From CAZTLI01 sp964614375 (GTDB lineage Bacteria > Chloroflexota > Anaerolineae > Aggregatilineales > Phototrophicaceae): a stretch of 5,939 nucleotides of DNA. The stretch covers positions 1 through 5,939 of the forward strand of contig CAZTLI010000355.1 of assembly GCA_964614375.1 (NCBI GenBank), written 5' to 3'. A program made the position numbers and the translations under genes. This document shows, in pieces, positions 1 to 5,939 of this stretch. The first letter of the stretch is position 1. Every line of letters begins with the position of its first letter. The notes under the pieces are model-generated. The model was given only the letters and a program-made list of their open reading frames with translations. It ran no database searches and was not told the DNA's origin.

Positions 1-1304
1 CGATTCCGACACCTGTTGAGATGCTCAAACGCCTGATTCAATTTAATACGACCAATCCACCGGGCAATGAAGCCGCGTGTATTCAATATATTCAATCGCT
101 GCTAACGGAAGCGGGGATCGAGTCGCAGTTGTATGAGCAGGTTTCTGGTAGACCGAATCTAATTGCGCGCCTGAAGGGGCGTGGGAAGGCCGCACCCTTG
201 CTGTTATATGGGCATGTGGATGTGGTGACGACGGTCAATCAACAATGGACACATCCGCCATTTGAGGCGTTGGAAGCGGACGGTTATATCTGGGGACGGG
301 GCGCACTGGATATGAAGGGCGGCGTGGCGATGCTGGTGTCGGCATTTATCCGCGCGAAGATAGCAGATGTTCCGCTGCCTGGCGATGTAATTCTGTGCAT
401 TCTCAGCGATGAAGAAGCGGGTGGGATCGCCGGGTCGCGCTACATGGTCGAGGAACATCGCGACCTGTTCGCAGATGTGAAATATGCCATTGGCGAATTT
501 GGCGGGTTCACGCTGACGATGGGCGGCAAGCGATTTTATCCAATTATGATTGCCGAAAAGCAAGTGTGTTGGATGCGTGCTGAGATATATGGCCCCGCGG
601 GACATGGGTCAGTGCCTGTTCGTGGCGGCGCGATGGCGCGATTGGGCCAGTTATTGACCACGCTCGACAAAAAACGACTGCCTGTGCATATCACGCCTGC
701 GGTGAAACTCTCGCTTGAAACCCTCGCCCGTGAATTATCCGGGGCGCCCGGTCTGATGATTAAGCAACTGCTCAATCCGATGCTGACCAATACGATTCTC
801 AAGCTGCTGGGCGAGCGTGGACGCACCTTCGACCCGATGCTGCATAATACGGTCAGTCCGACGATATTACAGGCGAGCGACAAAGTGAATGTGATTCCGG
901 CGCAGGTTACGCTGCAATTGGATGGGCGACTGCTGCCCGGTTTTACACCGGACGACATGATACGCGAAGTGAAGGCGGTCATCGGGGAGGATGTGCAAAT
1001 CGAAGTGGTGATGCACGATCCGTATCCGGCTGAACCGAATATGGGCATGTTTGAGACACTGGCGGACATCCTCCGCAAAGCCGACCCGCAGGGTATCCCG
1101 CTGCCGCTGGTACTTCCCGGTGTGACGGATGGGCGATTTTTCGCAAAACTGGGGATTCAGACGTATGGTTATCTGCCGACGCCTTTGCCAGAGGATTTTA
1201 ATTTCACGGCGACCATTCATGCGGCGGATGAACGTATCCCGATTGCGGCGTTGGAATTTGGGACAGGGGCTATTGTAGAGGCTGTCCGGCGCAATGGTGA
1301 ATGA
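1..1304 (+). CDS. M20-family zinc metallopeptidase/deacylase, 5'-partial
   Basis: This looks like a cytoplasmic zinc hydrolase of the M20 family (ArgE/DapE/CPG2 group), which cleaves amide bonds in peptides or N-acyl amino acids. Numbering from the ATG at position 21, the DapE-type active site is complete: H65 and D67 in GHVDVV, bridging D97 in GALDMKGG, general base E131 and metal ligand E132 in SDEEAGG, E159 in GEFGG, and H400 near the C-terminus. H195 in GPAGHGS and the HNTVSPT stretch mark the inserted dimerisation domain. The frame is open to the left edge and reads IPTPVE before that ATG. Family members usually have a similar segment just before RLIQFNTTNPPGNE, so the real start is probably upstream. 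The stop is TGA at 1302-1304. The specific substrate cannot be read from sequence; annotations as acetylornithine deacetylase or succinyl-diaminopimelate desuccinylase would be over-specific. Confidence 0.93.
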   Translation, partial: IPTPVEMLKRLIQFNTTNPPGNEAACIQYIQSLLTEAGIESQLYEQVSGRPNLIARLKGRGKAAPLLLYGHVDVVTTVNQQWTHPPFEALEADGYIWGRGALDMKGGVAMLVSAFIRAKIADVPLPGDVILCILSDEEAGGIAGSRYMVEEHRDLFADVKYAIGEFGGFTLTMGGKRFYPIMIAEKQVCWMRAEIYGPAGHGSVPVRGGAMARLGQLLTTLDKKRLPVHITPAVKLSLETLARELSGAPGLMIKQLLNPMLTNTILKLLGERGRTFDPMLHNTVSPTILQASDKVNVIPAQVTLQLDGRLLPGFTPDDMIREVKAVIGEDVQIEVVMHDPYPAEPNMGMFETLADILRKADPQGIPLPLVLPGVTDGRFFAKLGIQTYGYLPTPLPEDFNFTATIHAADERIPIAALEFGTGAIVEAVRRNGE

Positions 1305-1383
1305 CACGTATTATCATAGATTGAGCGTGCAATCGTTTGGATCGCGCGATTTTAGTTATACGGCAGCTTTAACATGAGAAATT

Positions 1384-1404
1384 GCGATTATGCGGTATAA
1401 TCGC
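1384..1404. repeat. Perfect 8-bp inverted repeat spanning the -10 box
   Basis: GCGATTAT (1384-1391) and ATAATCGC (1397-1404) are exact reverse complements separated by five bases (gcggt). The right arm contains most of the TATAAT box, so a protein bound here would block RNA polymerase. As the likely start point is near 1408, the repeat is mostly upstream of the transcript and fits an operator better than an RNA hairpin. No regulator gene is in the window to pair it with. Confidence 0.55.
1396..1401 (+). promoter_or_regulatory. -10 box TATAAT
   Basis: This is a perfect sigma-70-type -10 hexamer, 48 nt ahead of the ATPase start codon, predicting initiation around position 1408. No convincing -35 hexamer sits at 16-18 nt spacing: the region 1372-1379 reads acatgaga. 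The nearest TTAACA-like sequence, at 1369-1374, is 21 nt away, which is too far. There is also no TG immediately before the hexamer for an extended -10. Either an activator helps, or the lineage tolerates weak -35 boxes. Confidence 0.65.
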
Positions 1405-1435
1405 GCGCTAAATTGTGTCTTGATCTGAAAATTTT

Positions 1436-1441
1436 AAAGGG
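1436..1441 (+). promoter_or_regulatory. Ribosome binding site of the ATPase gene
   Basis: AAAGGG lies 7 nt before the ATG at 1449 and decides that start. An in-frame TTG at 1413 would add 12 residues, but it lies only about 5 nt after the predicted transcription start and has no room for a ribosome binding site. Confidence 0.7.
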
Positions 1442-1448
1442 CTGGTAT

Positions 1449-2996
1449 ATGGAAGAGCAAGCTGTACCCGTGCTGGAAGTGCGCGGTTTGACCAAACGCT
1501 TCCCCGGTGTGCTGGCAAATGACCACATTGACCTCGCGCTGTATAAAGGCCGCGTGCTGGGGCTTTTGGGGGAGAATGGGGCGGGCAAAAGCACACTGAT
1601 GAATATGATTTATGGCCTGTATACACCGGATGAGGGGCAAATCCTCGTCAATGGCACGGCGGTGACGATTAACGGGCCAAACGACGCGATTGAACTGGGC
1701 ATTGGGATGGTGCATCAGCACTTTCAATTGGTCGATACGCTCACGGTGACTGAAAATATCATGCTGGGCAATGAGTCTGTAACGGGGCCTTTTTTGCGGC
1801 GGGGGGATGCTCGTAGACGAATTATGGAGATTTCTGAGCAATATGGGCTGCGGGTTGATCCCGATGCGCTGATTGCCGATTTGCCTGTTGGTATCCAACA
1901 ACGTGTTGAAATCATCAAGGCGTTGTATCGCAAAGCGGATATTTTGATTCTGGATGAACCGACGGCGGTATTGACCCCCCAGGAGACGCGCGGGCTGTTC
2001 CAGATCATGCGGTCACTCATCGAGCAAGGCGAGAGTATAATTTTCATCACCCATAAATTGAAAGAAGTGCTCGAAATTTGTGATGATATTTCTGTGCTGC
2101 GGCGCGGCAAGGTGGGGGGTCATGCCGACCCCAAAACCTCGACTGAAGCGTCGCTGGCGTCGCTGATGGTCGGGCGGGATGTGATTCTGGAGGTCGAGAA
2201 AGGGGCGTCGCGTCCGGGGGATGTCATCTTGCAGATCACAGACCTGTCGATTGAAGATGACCGGGGTTTGCCCGCGGTTGAGGCGGTGTCGTTGGAAATC
2301 CGCGCGGGCGAGATTTTAGGAATTGCGGGTGTGCAGGGCAATGGACAGACGGAGCTGGTCGAGGGGCTGACCGGACTGCGCGAGATTGTCTCTGGCAAGG
2401 TGTATATCGACGGTGTTGATTTGACGGATGCGTCGCCGCGCAAGTTTACGGAAGCGGGTACAGCGCATATCCCGGAAGACCGTCTGAAGAATGGTATCGT
2501 GACCAGTTTTCCGGTGATGTATAACCTGACGTTGTGTACGTATTATAAAACGCCATTTTCGCGCGGTATCCTCGTGAATGACTCGTCTATAGAAGAAAAT
2601 GCGCGTGAGCTGGTCGAACAGTATGATGTACGTCCACCCAATATTTATAATGTGGCGGGGGATTTGTCGGGCGGTAATCAGCAAAAGGTGATTGTCGCGC
2701 GGGAATTTTCGCGGCCTTCGCGTTTGTTGATCGCAGCACAGCCCACACGCGGTCTGGATGTGGGGTCGATTGAATTTATCCACAAGCAGATTGTGAAGAT
2801 GCGCGATGCGGGCACGGCGGTCATGCTGGTTTCGACGGAATTGGATGAAATACTGAGTCTGTCTGACCGGGTGGCGGTGATGTTCGATGGCAAAATCATC
2901 GACGTGCTGCCGATTGAACAGGCAGACCGTGAGACTGTCGGGTTGCGTATGGCAGGCGTAAAAGAGGAAGCGAGCGCGCATGACCACATCGAATAA
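1449..2996 (+). CDS. ABC importer ATPase with two nucleotide-binding domains, nucleoside/BMP type
   Basis: This cytoplasmic motor subunit of 515 residues carries both nucleotide-binding domains in one chain, as in NupO/YufO and the CUT2 sugar ATPases. Domain 1 (about residues 8-245) has Walker A GENGAGKST (41-49), Q-loop Q90, signature LPVGIQQRVEI (145-155) with Pro and Ile in place of the canonical Ser and Gly, Walker B ILILDEPTAVL with E170, and switch H202. Domain 2 (about 258-505) has a degenerate Walker A, GVQGNGQTEL (294-303), lacking the lysine. Its signature LSGGNQQKV (406-414) is canonical, but Q431 sits where the catalytic Glu would be (AAQPTRGLD). This asymmetry is typical of the family: one composite site hydrolyses ATP well, the other is impaired. 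The length is normal. Its 3' end overlaps the next gene by 17 nt, so the two are translated together. Nucleosides are the best-supported substrate class; a sugar or other BMP-type ligand is possible. Confidence 0.95.
   Translation: MEEQAVPVLEVRGLTKRFPGVLANDHIDLALYKGRVLGLLGENGAGKSTLMNMIYGLYTPDEGQILVNGTAVTINGPNDAIELGIGMVHQHFQLVDTLTVTENIMLGNESVTGPFLRRGDARRRIMEISEQYGLRVDPDALIADLPVGIQQRVEIIKALYRKADILILDEPTAVLTPQETRGLFQIMRSLIEQGESIIFITHKLKEVLEICDDISVLRRGKVGGHADPKTSTEASLASLMVGRDVILEVEKGASRPGDVILQITDLSIEDDRGLPAVEAVSLEIRAGEILGIAGVQGNGQTELVEGLTGLREIVSGKVYIDGVDLTDASPRKFTEAGTAHIPEDRLKNGIVTSFPVMYNLTLCTYYKTPFSRGILVNDSSIEENARELVEQYDVRPPNIYNVAGDLSGGNQQKVIVAREFSRPSRLLIAAQPTRGLDVGSIEFIHKQIVKMRDAGTAVMLVSTELDEILSLSDRVAVMFDGKIIDVLPIEQADRETVGLRMAGVKEEASAHDHIE
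2964..2968 (+). promoter_or_regulatory. Ribosome binding site of permease 1
   Basis: GAGGA inside the end of the ATPase gene lies 11 nt before the ATG at 2980, slightly longer spacing than ideal. Translational coupling through the 17-nt overlap would compensate. Confidence 0.5.
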
Positions 2997-5181
2997 TTTC
3001 ACGGAAAACCCACAACAAGCGCCGGGCTTTTTCGCCCCGATTGCGCGCAGCTGGCTGCGGGTGTCGCCGCGATTAATGCCTTTGCTGGCGGTATTGACGG
3101 CCTTCTTGATTGGTATCCCGCTAACGCTGTTGACAGGGGGTGGTTTTGGGACGGCGGGGCAAGCCTATAGCGCGCTGATTGAAGGTGGTGTGGGTGTTAC
3201 GATTAATGATGTCGCGGACATCACGGATTTTGATACGATCCGGCAGTATGCCAGTAACTTCACCATTGAAGCCACGCGCATCACCCGGCAGTCGCGCCCG
3301 TTTGTGAATGTGGCGGAACTGGGTGTGGATAATGTGCAGTATTATGCCGAATTTTTGGCTCGCTATCCTGATTTGGATGAAGATACGATTGACAACCTCG
3401 CGACGCGCATCCCGACCATACTGGCGATTGGCCCGGATGTGCTGCGCGCAATGGGCGATGTGCTGACGCGATTTACCGAGATTGGGCGCACGGAAATCGA
3501 AGATGCTGCCGACCTGGTTTTTGAAAATGAAGAGCTGTCCGATGCGGATTATGACTTTATCTATGCGACGTGGCCTGAACTGGCTGAGATGGATGAAGAT
3601 GCTCAGGAACAGGGTTTTGCTTATCTGCGAATCGTTGGTGAACATGGACTGGTGACGGTTCAGCGGACTCGTGACGCGCTGCTGCAAATGGATGAACTGG
3701 GAATCGTGCCCGGTGGCGCGGATAGTAACGCCATTATCAACATTGCGGCTGCCGGGACGGGCGATGTGCTGGATGGTGTCGAGACATGGGCGGAGCTAGC
3801 GGAGGTCGGTGTGACCGATGCGACACGTCTGGCGCTGGAATTCAATATTATCGGCAAGCTCTATGAAGAGGGTTTCCTGACATCGGAGACGGTCAACGAG
3901 GCCATAGAGACCGAACTGGCGGGTGTTCTGGAAGAGAATTTGTTCATCATTCGGCCTGATCGTAATTTTGTCATCATCGGGACGGGAGAGGGGCATCACA
4001 CCAACGGCGTTTTGATTGATAGTCAGGGGTTGCCTGCCCATTACTTCCGGTTGGGCGGCAGTGCCTTGATGTTCTTCCCGTCGCTGCTGGAAGATACGTT
4101 GACCAATTCGGTGCGCTTCATTATCGCGGGTCTGGCGGTGGCGCTGGGTTTTAAGGCCGGGTTGTTCAATATTGGCGCGGAAGGGCAGATTTATGCCGGG
4201 GCGACACTGGCGGCGGCGGTTGGGTTCATGCAGCCGTTCAGCGATTGGCCGATACTGCTGCATTTGCCGCTGATGGTGATTGTGGGTATTGTCGGCGGCT
4301 TTTTCTGGGGGGCGATACCGGGCTTTTTGAAGGCGTTTACGGGCGCGCATGAAGTCATCACGACGATTATGCTGAATTTCGTGGCGATTCGGCTCGTGGA
4401 CTGGTTGATCAAATCGACTGACCCGGTGCTGCTTGGCGATGTTACGTCGAGTGTGCCGAAGACGCCGACGATTTCGGATACGGCGATGCTGCCGCCGCTG
4501 AGTCAGGTATCTTTGCTGGTGTATATTCTGATTGCGGTGGTGGTGGTGGCTTATATGCTGTGGCCCCGTCGTAACCGGATGGACACCGCGATGTTGATAC
4601 GCAGCGGGATTGTCGCGGGGGTGATTATTGTGGGCGGGTCGTTTCTGTCGGCGATTACGACACGCGGTAATTTGCATATCGGCTTTATTATTATGCTGTT
4701 CTGTGTGTGGTTGACGGACTGGTTTTTAGAACGCACGACACCGGGTTTTGAACTGCGGACGGTGGGCGCGAATCCTGATGCGGCGAAGTATGCGGGGATG
4801 AGCGTGCGGCGCAATGTGATTCTGGCGCTGGCGTTGAGTGGCGCGCTGGCAGGGCTGGCGGGCATGATTGAGGTCAGTGGACGTCAGCATAATTTACTGC
4901 CGGGATTTTTCGGCGGGGCCGGTTTCGACGCGATTGCTGTGGCGTTGATTGCCCGTACCAATCCACGCAGCATGATCTGGGCGGGGTTATTGTGGGGCGG
5001 TTTGTTGAGTGGCGCGGGGTTGATGCAAATCCGTGCCGACATCCCCATCGACATGGTGAAAATTATTCAGGCGTTGATTATCATGTTCATCTCGGCAGAC
5101 CAGATTATCCGTTTTGTGTATCGCGTGCCTGAAGCCAAAGAAGAAGAAAAAGTCATATTCTCTAGCAGTTGGGGAGGTTAA
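2980..5181 (+). CDS. ABC importer permease 1 (NupP/YufP-like) with a giant extracytoplasmic insert
   Basis: This inner-membrane subunit of a nucleoside-type importer has 733 residues, against roughly 350 for ordinary family members. The order is: cytoplasmic start, TM1 about 33-52, the family segment AYSALIEGGVG (62-72), an insert of about 290 residues, then the conserved core resuming at LEDTLTNSVRFIIAGLAVAL (370-389) and GLFNIGAEGQ (394-403). Further hydrophobic helices lie near 404-417, 424-446, 458-477, 511-527, 541-559, 566-584, 610-630, 648-660, 665-683 and 692-712. GFELRTVGANPDAAKYAGM (589-607) is the conserved cytoplasmic loop thought to contact the ATPase. The helices at 511-559 are extra relative to B. 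subtilis NupP as I recall it. The large insert falls in the first loop outside the membrane, is strongly acidic, has no cysteine, and contains an 18-residue repeat. The frame is intact, with no stops and no obvious change in codon style at the borders, so it looks like a genuine domain rather than a frameshift artefact. Confidence 0.92.
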   Translation: MTTSNNFTENPQQAPGFFAPIARSWLRVSPRLMPLLAVLTAFLIGIPLTLLTGGGFGTAGQAYSALIEGGVGVTINDVADITDFDTIRQYASNFTIEATRITRQSRPFVNVAELGVDNVQYYAEFLARYPDLDEDTIDNLATRIPTILAIGPDVLRAMGDVLTRFTEIGRTEIEDAADLVFENEELSDADYDFIYATWPELAEMDEDAQEQGFAYLRIVGEHGLVTVQRTRDALLQMDELGIVPGGADSNAIINIAAAGTGDVLDGVETWAELAEVGVTDATRLALEFNIIGKLYEEGFLTSETVNEAIETELAGVLEENLFIIRPDRNFVIIGTGEGHHTNGVLIDSQGLPAHYFRLGGSALMFFPSLLEDTLTNSVRFIIAGLAVALGFKAGLFNIGAEGQIYAGATLAAAVGFMQPFSDWPILLHLPLMVIVGIVGGFFWGAIPGFLKAFTGAHEVITTIMLNFVAIRLVDWLIKSTDPVLLGDVTSSVPKTPTISDTAMLPPLSQVSLLVYILIAVVVVAYMLWPRRNRMDTAMLIRSGIVAGVIIVGGSFLSAITTRGNLHIGFIIMLFCVWLTDWFLERTTPGFELRTVGANPDAAKYAGMSVRRNVILALALSGALAGLAGMIEVSGRQHNLLPGFFGGAGFDAIAVALIARTNPRSMIWAGLLWGGLLSGAGLMQIRADIPIDMVKIIQALIIMFISADQIIRFVYRVPEAKEEEKVIFSSSWGG
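3268..3861 (+). repeat. Protein-level tandem repeat: eleven 18-residue units in permease 1
   Basis: Residues 97-294 divide without gaps into eleven 18-residue units starting at 97, 115, 133 and so on to 277. By hand count, unit position 12 is bulky hydrophobic in all eleven (F, L, I, L, V, W, L, L, I, W, F). Position 18 is L, I, V or M in nine, position 17 is Asp or Glu in eight, position 5 is hydrophobic or Tyr in eight, and position 1 is Gly in seven. A typical unit is GPDVLRAMGDVLTRFTEI (151-168). The pattern suggests one amphipathic helix per unit with a turn at the Gly. The DNA itself is not visibly repetitive, so the duplications would be old. Weaker related segments may flank the array, near residues 83-96 and 301-313. 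Confidence 0.75.
5172..5177 (+). promoter_or_regulatory. Strong ribosome binding site of permease 2
   Basis: GGGAGG (core GGAGG at 5173-5177) lies 7 nt before the GTG at 5185, inside the last codons of permease 1. It settles the GTG start against the in-frame ATG at 5236, which has no comparable site. Confidence 0.8.
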
Positions 5182-5184
5182 CCG

Positions 5185-5939
5185 GTGACTTCGCAAACAC
5201 AATCACCCACTGCCGACAGCGGCGGTTTGCTCGCCATGTTCCGGCAATTCAAACTCACACGGCGGCGCGGCGTTGGTTTTGTCCTGGCCCTGATAGGGTT
5301 GTTCATTCTCACATCGGCAAATAACCTTTATGGCGGCGATGTGCAGACGATTTTGACGTTTGAGGCGGGCACTATTGAGAATGTCCCGCATATCATTGTG
5401 CCGACACTGGCCTTTTTGAATGGTATCAGCCTTTTGTTTATCCTTTCCGGGTTGTTGGGGATGTTCGCGCCGTCAGGTTGGAATCGAATCAGCACGGCGG
5501 CGATGGCCTTGTCTGGCGTCATCCTCATCCCGACGTTGTTGATTGCCGCTGCCGCTGGTGACCGGACGAACTTCACGACGATGGTCGCCGAGACGTTTCG
5601 ACTGGCGACACCGCTGGCAATTGGGGCGATGGCGGGTTTGTGGTGTGAACGGTCTGGCGTGATTAACATCGCGATTGAAGGGATGATGTTGAATGCGGCC
5701 TGTGCTGGCTTTTCGACACTGTTTTTCCTCAACCCCCTGTTTCCGGGTAATACGACGACAATCATGTTCATTGCGGTGCTGGTCGCGGTGATTATCGGTG
5801 GTGTCACGGCGCTGCTCCATGCGTGGTTGTCGATTACGTTCCGTACTGACCAGATTGTCAGCGGGACGGTGATTAACATTCTGGCGGTGGGTATCACCAG
5901 TTTTGTGCGGCGGCAGTATCTGGTTTCGACAGAGGCCGG
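5185..5939 (+). CDS. ABC importer permease 2 (NupQ/YufQ-like), long form, 3'-partial
   Basis: This is the second membrane subunit, expected to pair with permease 1. It starts with GTG and stays open to the right edge: 251 complete codons are visible. From about residue 131 it matches the family core: ETFRLATPLAIGAMAGLWCERSGVINIAIEGMM (136-168) and LLHAWLSITFRTDQIVSGTVINILAVG (210-236), the Bacillus counterpart reading SERSGVVNIGLEG and FRADQTVSG. Ahead of the core is an extension of about 130 residues, with a basic cytoplasmic stretch (19-29) and three likely membrane helices near 30-46, 70-93 and 103-125. NupQ-type proteins begin close to the core, but longer forms with such an N-terminal membrane segment are, to my recollection, known in Actinobacteria and relatives. 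The gene starts one codon after the permease 1 stop and in the same frame (TAA CCG GTG), so the two are almost certainly one transcript. About 100 residues or more of the C-terminus are missing. Confidence 0.92.
   Translation, partial: MTSQTQSPTADSGGLLAMFRQFKLTRRRGVGFVLALIGLFILTSANNLYGGDVQTILTFEAGTIENVPHIIVPTLAFLNGISLLFILSGLLGMFAPSGWNRISTAAMALSGVILIPTLLIAAAAGDRTNFTTMVAETFRLATPLAIGAMAGLWCERSGVINIAIEGMMLNAACAGFSTLFFLNPLFPGNTTTIMFIAVLVAVIIGGVTALLHAWLSITFRTDQIVSGTVINILAVGITSFVRRQYLVSTEA

Larger units (their letters stand above)
1343..1407. repeat. 9-bp inverted repeat CGCGCGATT ... AATCGCGCG
   Basis: CGCGCGATT at 1343-1351 is matched by its exact reverse complement AATCGCGCG at 1399-1407, 47 bases apart. 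The core GCGATT also occurs at 1384-1389, and a further CGATT lies on the opposite strand at 1331-1335. So one short motif occurs about four times in 77 bases around the promoter. This could be a set of regulator half-sites. Chance in GC-rich sequence is a real alternative. Confidence 0.4.
1305..1448 (+). promoter_or_regulatory. Intergenic promoter region of the ABC importer operon
   Basis: This 144-nt gap separates the peptidase gene from the importer genes. Its right half holds a consensus -10 box and a ribosome binding site; its left half holds a perfect 10-bp palindrome, ATCGCGCGAT, at 1341-1350. I see no strong intrinsic terminator for the peptidase gene. With transcription expected to begin near 1408, the leader would be only about 40 nt. 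That is too short for a purine riboswitch of the kind that controls some nucleoside importers. Confidence 0.7.

Noticed and set aside
1331..1356. Possible intrinsic terminator after the peptidase gene (AATCG ... CGATT followed by a few T)
   Set aside because: The stem is only 5 bp with an 11-nt loop, and the T tract is short and broken (TTTTAG). This is too weak to call.
1413..1448. Upstream in-frame TTG start that would lengthen the ATPase by 12 residues
   Set aside because: It has no ribosome binding site and lies about 5 nt after the predicted transcription start. The ATG at 1449 has AAAGGG at good spacing and begins where homologues begin.
1402..1448. Riboswitch in the leader of the nucleoside-type importer operon
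   Set aside because: The expected leader is about 40 nt, shorter than a purine aptamer, and no matching conserved core is visible.
2291..2360. Broken second ATPase domain (no Walker A lysine; Gln in place of the catalytic Glu at 431)
   Set aside because: These substitutions are usual for the second domain of this ATPase family, so they do not indicate a decaying gene.
3196..4059. The large permease insert as a fused substrate-binding protein of the BMP family
   Set aside because: It lacks a lipobox cysteine and the alternating beta-alpha pattern and motifs of the BMP fold. Most of it is a helical 18-residue repeat.
3796..4677. Long open frame on the minus strand (293 codons), and similar minus-strand frames across all genes
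   Set aside because: Its translation is rich in Arg, His and Gln, has no recognisable domain, and lies fully within the well-supported permease 1 gene. It is an antisense shadow of codon bias.
1..5939. CRISPR arrays, tRNA or rRNA genes, insertion sequences
   Set aside because: No direct-repeat and spacer pattern, no structured RNA gene and no transposase or terminal repeats were seen. Nearly all of the window is coding.

Overview
The window holds the end of a metallopeptidase gene and, behind a separate promoter, three co-directional genes of a nucleoside-type ABC importer (the BmpA/PnrA, NupNOPQ or YufOPQ family). All four genes are on the + strand. The base composition is moderately GC-rich by eye, one start codon is GTG, the -10 box is a clean TATAAT set in GC-rich flanks, and both permeases are long forms. 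Together these suggest a free-living bacterium, and Chloroflexota (Anaerolineae-like) is my best guess. That assignment rests on style, not on a marker gene, so treat it as low confidence.

Layout. Positions 1-1304 encode an M20-family zinc peptidase or deacylase that is already in frame at the left edge, so its true start probably lies outside. Positions 1305-1448 are intergenic: a TATAAT box at 1396-1401 embedded in a perfect 8-bp inverted repeat, further copies of a CGATT-type motif, and a Shine-Dalgarno sequence for the next gene. Positions 1449-2996 encode the double-domain ATPase. Positions 2980-5181 encode the first permease (NupP/YufP-like), overlapping the ATPase gene by 17 nt. From 5185 to the right edge is the second permease (NupQ/YufQ-like), starting with GTG one codon after the previous stop and cut off by the window after 251 codons.

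How the genes work together. The ATPase (two nucleotide-binding domains in one chain) would drive a heterodimer of the two permeases, importing nucleosides or a similar small solute delivered by a BMP-type binding lipoprotein. That binding protein is not in the window. The peptidase is a neighbour with its own transcription unit, and a functional link is only a guess.

The most unusual thing here is the first permease. At 733 residues it is about twice the family norm. The excess is mainly a strongly acidic insert of about 290 residues in the first loop outside the membrane, plus an extra two-helix segment later on. Inside the large insert, residues 97-294 fall into eleven consecutive ungapped units of 18 residues with a recurring Gly, a hydrophobic position filled in every unit, and an acidic-hydrophobic end. 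I do not recognise this as a named repeat family. It looks like an undescribed helical repeat domain built into an ABC importer.
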